DNA of 64,000 nt, from positions 62,001 to 126,000 of the forward strand of contig JAGXGE010000015.1 in NCBI GenBank assembly GCA_024637015.1, written 5' to 3'. Below the pieces are notes generated by a model. It was given only the letters and a program-made list of their open reading frames with translations, was not told the DNA's origin and searched no databases. Positions within the stretch are counted from its first letter, which is position 1, and the number at the start of each line of letters is the position of its first letter. The position numbers were made by a program, and so were the translations under genes. This document shows positions 60,189 through 64,000 of the stretch, one piece after another. Source of the stretch: Aequorivita sp. (lineage in GTDB: Bacteria; Bacteroidota; Bacteroidia; Flavobacteriales; Flavobacteriaceae).

Positions 60189-61034
60189 ATGAAAAACCTC
60201 TTATTAATTTTACCAATTATTCTATTAACATATAGTTGTAATAGTCAAAAAGAAAACGACAATACTTTTAAGTTTGAATATTTGAAATTATCAAACAATA
60301 AAATCAAAGATACAGCGAAATTAAAACTTAAGTTATATTTCAATGAATATGACATTAATACTGTAAACAAATATTTGAAAGATGCTTTTGGTTTTAACGA
60401 ACTGAAAAATAGCCCAAATAAATCTTTACTAATGGATTTTGAAAACTATTCTGATTATGTTCCAACGCGAATGAAAAGAAAGAACATTAAAGATGAATAT
60501 GGTTATAGTAATTACGTTTTAGACAGTACTTTTTATGAGAATTTTAAAATAGAAAACTTAATCTTCGTTGCGGAACAGCATTATGACAAAATTGAGAATT
60601 TAAGACAAACTCAACTGGAATATAATGAAAACATTAATAGTGTAATTAAGTTTAAATATAATATGGATAGACCTATTGAATTTTATGGTAATGTTGTAAA
60701 ATTTAATATGTATTTTACAAATGCTTCCTCTAAAAATATTAAGTCCTTTAAAGGAACAATTTTTATAAATAATGATGACTTGGATAATTTATTAAACGTG
60801 GAAATAAACTCTGATGTTTTACCTAAAAACATTCTTCCCAATCCATTAAAGAAATCTGAATTAGAAAATTGGGACATCCGAATAATTAACACCTACTATT
60901 CCGATAGCAATGATTTAAGACTTGAAGTTTCGGACTTTACTAAATCGACATTACAAAGGGATTTGAAAAAATTGAACATCATTTTTATTCCGAAAGAAAT
61001 AATATTTGAAGACGGAACAACAATGTACCAATAG
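60189..61034 (+). CDS. Lipoprotein of unknown function (cassette gene 1)
   Basis: A 281-residue protein that I do not recognise. The lipoprotein signal ends LLTYSC (Cys17). The rest is rich in Asn, Lys and Asp, with few hydrophobic clusters and mixed helix/strand character (IENLIFVAEQHYDKIENL, IEFYGNVVKFNMYFTNAS). The codons are much richer in A and T than in the core genes, in line with transfer. It is bounded by B1 and B2. Confidence 0.6.
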   Translation: MKNLLLILPIILLTYSCNSQKENDNTFKFEYLKLSNNKIKDTAKLKLKLYFNEYDINTVNKYLKDAFGFNELKNSPNKSLLMDFENYSDYVPTRMKRKNIKDEYGYSNYVLDSTFYENFKIENLIFVAEQHYDKIENLRQTQLEYNENINSVIKFKYNMDRPIEFYGNVVKFNMYFTNASSKNIKSFKGTIFINNDDLDNLLNVEINSDVLPKNILPNPLKKSELENWDIRIINTYYSDSNDLRLEVSDFTKSTLQRDLKKLNIIFIPKEIIFEDGTTMYQ

Positions 61035-61040
61035 TGAATA

Positions 61041-61184
61041 AGCACAGTTTACAACACAGCTATAAGCTATGGCTTGGTCTGTTCTCACTTGGAAAATCCT
61101 GCGGATTTTCCTCTGGTAAGTATGTGTTTAGAATTGTCCGTGACGAGACACGCCACAGCTCATATACCAAACGTTGTACATAAT
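61041..61184. repeat. Cassette boundary B2 (imperfect palindrome)
   Basis: Left side AGCACAGTTTACAACACAGC-TATAAGCTATGGC (61041-61073) and right side GCCACAGCTCATATACCAAA-CGTTGTACATAAT (61152-61184) are imperfect reverse complements. Between them is a perfect hairpin GGAAAATCC-TGC-GGATTTTCC (61091-61111). The whole would fold like an attC-type site. Confidence 0.65.
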
Positions 61185-61192
61185 TAAAACAA

Positions 61193-61312
61193 ATGGATAA
61201 AAATTTCGGAAATATAAAACTTGAAAACCAAAATGATTTTCATTGGAACTTATTTTATTTTCAAGTTATCTTATATTTATTCCCATTAACTTTAATAATA
61301 TCATATCTCTAA
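61193..61312 (+). CDS. Small membrane peptide, 39 residues
   Basis: An open frame from ATG 61193 to TAA 61312: a polar start (MDKNFGNIKLENQNDF), then one hydrophobic helix (LFYFQVILYLFPLTLIISYL). It begins just inside the cassette, right after boundary B2, and ends 9 bases before the next gene. The position favours a real gene, but the short length makes this tentative. Confidence 0.4.
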   Translation: MDKNFGNIKLENQNDFHWNLFYFQVILYLFPLTLIISYL

Positions 61313-61321
61313 AATACTTAT

Positions 61322-61759
61322 ATGAAAATTTATTTCTTTTTTCTCTTTATAACTCTGAACTTTTTAAATGTCCAGGCTCAACAGAAACTGACATTGAAAA
61401 CAACTGAATCTTATTTGATAAAATTTCCATCAACGTATGGCGACTTTAAGCACAATAATGAATTTATGACTTGGCAATTAGACATCAACAATAAAAAAAT
61501 GACATATAATAATGGAAATTTGACTAAAATATTCAGCTTTACAACCGCCGAAGCGAACAAAAATAGCACTGAAGAAAGGAATATATATAATTTTGAAAAT
61601 TCAAAAGAGGCTTTAACTTTAATTGTGGGTAGTGGAAATTATTTAAAAATTAAAATATCTTCTGAAAGAATACCAAATACTAATCCAGCCGAGTATAAAA
61701 ATTTAAAAGTATTTACGAATTATACAATTGATGATTTTTCACAACTATTAGCAGATTAA
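61322..61759 (+). CDS. Secreted protein of unknown function (cassette gene 2)
   Basis: A 145-residue protein with a signal peptide (1-19, ending VQA-Q). The mature part has short strands (KLTLKTTESYLIKFP, MTWQLDINNKKMTYNNG, LTLIVGSGNYLKIKISS) of a lipocalin- or DUF-like small beta barrel, but I recognise no family. No catalytic motif is seen. It lies between boundaries B2 and B3, on the same strand as its neighbours. Confidence 0.6.
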   Translation: MKIYFFFLFITLNFLNVQAQQKLTLKTTESYLIKFPSTYGDFKHNNEFMTWQLDINNKKMTYNNGNLTKIFSFTTAEANKNSTEERNIYNFENSKEALTLIVGSGNYLKIKISSERIPNTNPAEYKNLKVFTNYTIDDFSQLLAD

Positions 61760-61762
61760 AAC

Positions 61763-61970
61763 TATGCACAATACCGTATAGCTCATAGCTAATTAGTTGC
61801 TTAATCGAAGTTAAGGCATATTTGCAAGTCCGCCAATTTTTTTTGGCTTATTGAGTAAAAAAGATAATAAGGAAATTAAAAAATTCGGCTCGTGCTTAAC
61901 CGAAATGATATTGCAATTTTGCACGCTACGAGCCATATACAATAACGTTACCTGCAACGTTACCTGCATG
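61763..61970. repeat. Cassette boundary B3, with a duplicated core
   Basis: Left side TATGCACAATACCGTATAGC-TCATAGCTAATT (61763-61794); right side ends in ATATACAATAACGTTACCTG. An internal GGCTCGT...ACGAGCC pair (about 61888-61933) forms a stem. The 12-base core AACGTTACCTGC is present twice in tandem (61944-61955 and 61956-61967). Confidence 0.6.
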
Positions 61971-61992
61971 CTGAATAAACAACAGATAAAAA

Positions 61993-63075
61993 ATGAATGT
62001 AGAAAGATTACACAGAATTCTAATAGACCTTGACCGAGATATAAAAACGGATAAAATTATTACACTTGTTCAGCAAATAAGAGACCATTTGCAAAATCAA
62101 GTAAATCAACCAAATCAGCCAACTCATCAAACAAATTTGGTTAACAGTTTAAATAATCTTTATAAAGCGTTAGAAAATTCCAAATTCAATGATTACTCAC
62201 CAAGTTGGAAGGAAATTATTTCTGAAATAAGTGGAGAAATTGAACTTGGAATACCCTTAAAAAATCGAATTGAAAGTATTCTTGCTTCGAATTCTATAAC
62301 ACCTGCAAATGCATTAGAAGAAATAAAAAAAATCTTTGATAATCTACAAACATTTCAGACGGCAGTTAAAAGCACTTTAACAGGTTTTAAAGCTCTTGGA
62401 ATAGAGGAAGAAGATTTAGAAGCTGGACAATGTGAACTTGGATATACTATTCCGAGAGAATATGTTGAAAACAAACTTTCAGAACTTAAAGATGAACTTG
62501 CCGAATTAAATTTTATACTAAATAATATTTCAGAAGCTGTAACTGGAAAAAAACAAGAATACGAAGTAAAAACAATTTCTTCGAGCGACTTTTTACTTTA
62601 TGTGATTATAGGTTTACAAGTTGCTGAAGTCCTTTCAAATGCAACAGAAAGAATTTTGAACATTTATAAAGGGATATTAGAAATTAAGCTTTTAAGAAAT
62701 CAACTAAAAGAACAGGGAATTCCTGCATCCAAAACAAAATCTATCGATACTCACGCCAACGGAATGATGAGAGAAGAAATCAAAGCGATAGTTAAGGAGG
62801 TTATGGATGAACATTATGATGGAGACAACGGAAGGAAAAACGAATTGCAAAATGGACTAACTATATCGCTAAATAAATTGGCTAATAGAATTGATAAAGG
62901 ATTCAATGTTGAAATAAGAGTTGAGCCATTACCTGAACCACAAGGAGAAGAGGAGCCAAGTCCTGAATACGCAGAAAAATCGGAATTGATAAAGTCAATT
63001 ATGAAGAGTTCAAGTAAAATAGAGTTTTTAGATATAGGTGGAGAATCAATTTTGAAACTACCTGAAAAAAAATAA
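61993..63075 (+). CDS. Helical coiled-coil protein of unknown function (cassette gene 3)
   Basis: A 360-residue protein that I cannot place. It is almost fully helical: a Gln/Asn-rich segment near residue 35, helix pairs at about 60-140, a long coiled coil (EYVENKLSELKDELAELNFIL near 160), one possible membrane or amphipathic helix (DFLLYVIIGLQVAEVL, about 202-217), and an acidic Pro-rich linker (PLPEPQGEEEPSPEYAE) near the C-terminus. It is not secreted by signal. It is the largest cassette gene and lies between B3 and B4. Confidence 0.6.
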   Translation: MNVERLHRILIDLDRDIKTDKIITLVQQIRDHLQNQVNQPNQPTHQTNLVNSLNNLYKALENSKFNDYSPSWKEIISEISGEIELGIPLKNRIESILASNSITPANALEEIKKIFDNLQTFQTAVKSTLTGFKALGIEEEDLEAGQCELGYTIPREYVENKLSELKDELAELNFILNNISEAVTGKKQEYEVKTISSSDFLLYVIIGLQVAEVLSNATERILNIYKGILEIKLLRNQLKEQGIPASKTKSIDTHANGMMREEIKAIVKEVMDEHYDGDNGRKNELQNGLTISLNKLANRIDKGFNVEIRVEPLPEPQGEEEPSPEYAEKSELIKSIMKSSSKIEFLDIGGESILKLPEKK

Positions 63076-63076
63076 A

Positions 63077-63116
63077 AGCCAGCAGTAACGTGTATAAAAC
63101 ATAGCTATTATAGGCT
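63077..63116. repeat. Cassette boundary B4 (left half only)
   Basis: AGCCAGCAGTAACGTGTATA-AAACATAGCTATTATAGG starts two bases after the stop of cassette gene 3. TAACGTGTATA is close to the reverse complement of the right-hand core in B3 (TATACAATAACGTTA). No matching right half is visible before 63335. Confidence 0.55.
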
Positions 63117-63290
63117 TTCCGAGAGGTTTCTGCTTATTTAAAAAAACCACCAAATTTTTAAACTTGGCTTTTGGAACAGGCACAATATGGATGAATAATA
63201 GAACAAAAAGCAAGAAATCAAATGCAAAACCTAGCAGAAAAACTAAAATAAATTTTGTAATTTAGTCTTGTAAAACACTTCTCCCCAGTA
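63117..63290. other. Intergenic stretch at the end of the cassette array
   Basis: No gene or RNA is recognised here. It may hold the remains of the last cassette's boundary. Confidence 0.4.
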
Positions 63291-63293
63291 TAT

Positions 63294-63331
63294 TAAACCC
63301 CATTTGAATTTATCATTTGGGGTTTTTTAAT
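63294..63331. terminator. Terminator between the cassette array and the SRAP gene
   Basis: AAACCCCA pairs with TGGGGTTT across a 15-base loop, followed on the plus strand by six T. It lies 4 bases past the stop of the SRAP gene, so it may act for both strands. Confidence 0.75.
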
Positions 63332-63334
63332 TGA

Positions 63335-64000
63335 TTAAAATAATGTACCACTATCAACTTCTTTAAGGATATCGGGGTTATTCGTATCTAAATTTCTCTT
63401 ATATAAATCCCTTGAAACTGGATGTGCCTTAAATTCCTTTTTAGTAAATCCTAAAAGCATAATTTCCATAATTTGATCATCTGTTATACCCTCAGTAAGC
63501 CATTCATTTGTGAATTCTTCATTTAGCACTAATGGCATACGTTTTTTTTGATTGTGAACCTCAGCAAAAAAAGGATTTGCTTCCTTAGTTATGATAGTAC
63601 AACTATAATCTTTTGCGTACTCATCAATAGTTGAATATAATCCTGCAAAAACAAATAAATCTCTACCATCTTCATAGTTTTTAGTAGGCTGATAACATAA
63701 ATAAGGAATACTAACTTTATTTTGATGATGAGGTTCAAAAAAACCATCTGCTATAATGATGCATCTTTTTTCTCGTGTAGATTTTTTATAGGTGCCTAAT
63801 GTAAGAATTGTTTCAGACCTAGCATTATAGGTGTTATATTTTTTCCTAAATTGTTCAAGATTTTCTAATGCATATTCAGGCACAAAACCCCAAGTACTGG
63901 GATAAATAGCATTGGGTTCATCCATTTTTATAATATAGAGGTTTGGGTAGCCAAATGCAGACCTATGGTAATAAGGCTCATATTCAAAATCAATCTTGAA
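63335..64000 (-). CDS. SRAP-family protein (YedK/HMCES type), 5' end outside the window
   Basis: The frame is open to the right edge: 25 codons upstream of the ATG at 63925 read YYHRSAFGYPNLYIIK and are part of the gene, so 63925 is not the start. SRAP proteins bind abasic sites in single-stranded DNA covalently through Cys2, which lies outside the window. YNARSET (about 33-39 from the ATG), RCIIIADGFFEPH (with the conserved Glu) and KAHPVSRDLY (catalytic His) are all present. The gene seems to be chromosomal, just beyond the cassette array. Confidence 0.92.
   Translation of the reverse strand, partial: FKIDFEYEPYYHRSAFGYPNLYIIKMDEPNAIYPSTWGFVPEYALENLEQFRKKYNTYNARSETILTLGTYKKSTREKRCIIIADGFFEPHHQNKVSIPYLCYQPTKNYEDGRDLFVFAGLYSTIDEYAKDYSCTIITKEANPFFAEVHNQKKRMPLVLNEEFTNEWLTEGITDDQIMEIMLLGFTKKEFKAHPVSRDLYKRNLDTNNPDILKEVDSGTLF

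Noticed and set aside
61851-62033. A 60-codon frame starting with TTG between cassette genes 2 and 3
   Set aside because: It spans boundary B3 and its duplicated core and runs into the next gene; it is better explained as boundary DNA.

Overview
The window is about 64 kb of an AT-rich chromosome from a member of the Flavobacteriaceae (Bacteroidota). The evidence is consistent across the window: Bacteroidota-only families (DUF4301, DUF3098, DUF4271, DUF4296, DUF6252), T9SS type A C-terminal sorting domains, a LeuS with Bacteroidota-type insertions, a DNA polymerase III alpha subunit carrying its own N-terminal exonuclease, promoter -7 boxes of the TAnnTTTG type, and almost no Shine-Dalgarno sequences. 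The genus cannot be fixed from sequence alone.

Region 1 (1-6.0 kb) is a thiamine-acquisition neighbourhood: the end of pcrB, a YkoF-like thiamine-binding protein, a PnuC/PnuT-type permease, a NadR-like P-loop kinase, DUF4301, arfB, and a TPP riboswitch with its own terminator controlling a TonB-dependent receptor. Region 2 (6-36.7 kb) is ordinary core genome: greA, HIT, an orphan histidine kinase, aat, a secreted PPAD-like arginine deiminase, tag, the ftsX-DUF3098-uppP-truB operon, leuS, pckA, hemD, pyrC, tyrS and a PhoB/PhoR-type two-component pair. Region 3 (36.7-50 kb) holds trmB, the mrp-nifU-FNR-ferredoxin cluster, an acyl-CoA dehydrogenase and rpsP-rimM-trmN6. Region 4 (50-56.7 kb) is dnaE-trxA-clpP-DUF58. 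Two genes are broken: a UbiA-family prenyltransferase (frameshift near 18120) and a metallophosphoesterase (in-frame TAG at 44576-44578).

Region 5 (56.9-64 kb) is accessory DNA next to tRNA-Asp. A 130-bp leader just downstream of the tRNA is repeated, imperfectly, just upstream of a tyrosine integrase, and the two copies bracket a secreted lipoprotein gene. After the integrase come three AT-rich, same-strand units with products of unknown function. They are separated by boundary sequences that are imperfect palindromes with a shared core (left side like TAACGTGTATA, right side like ATATACNNNAACGTT). This looks like an integron-style cassette array without a recognisable integron integrase. 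An SRAP (YedK/HMCES-type) gene runs off the right edge.

A second theme is a set of short GC-rich palindromes. Four lie inside leuS and one inside trmN6, all without breaking the reading frame; a long inverted pair lies between trxA and clpP, and one more copy is upstream of DUF3098. They look like small mobile palindromic elements that have entered coding sequence.
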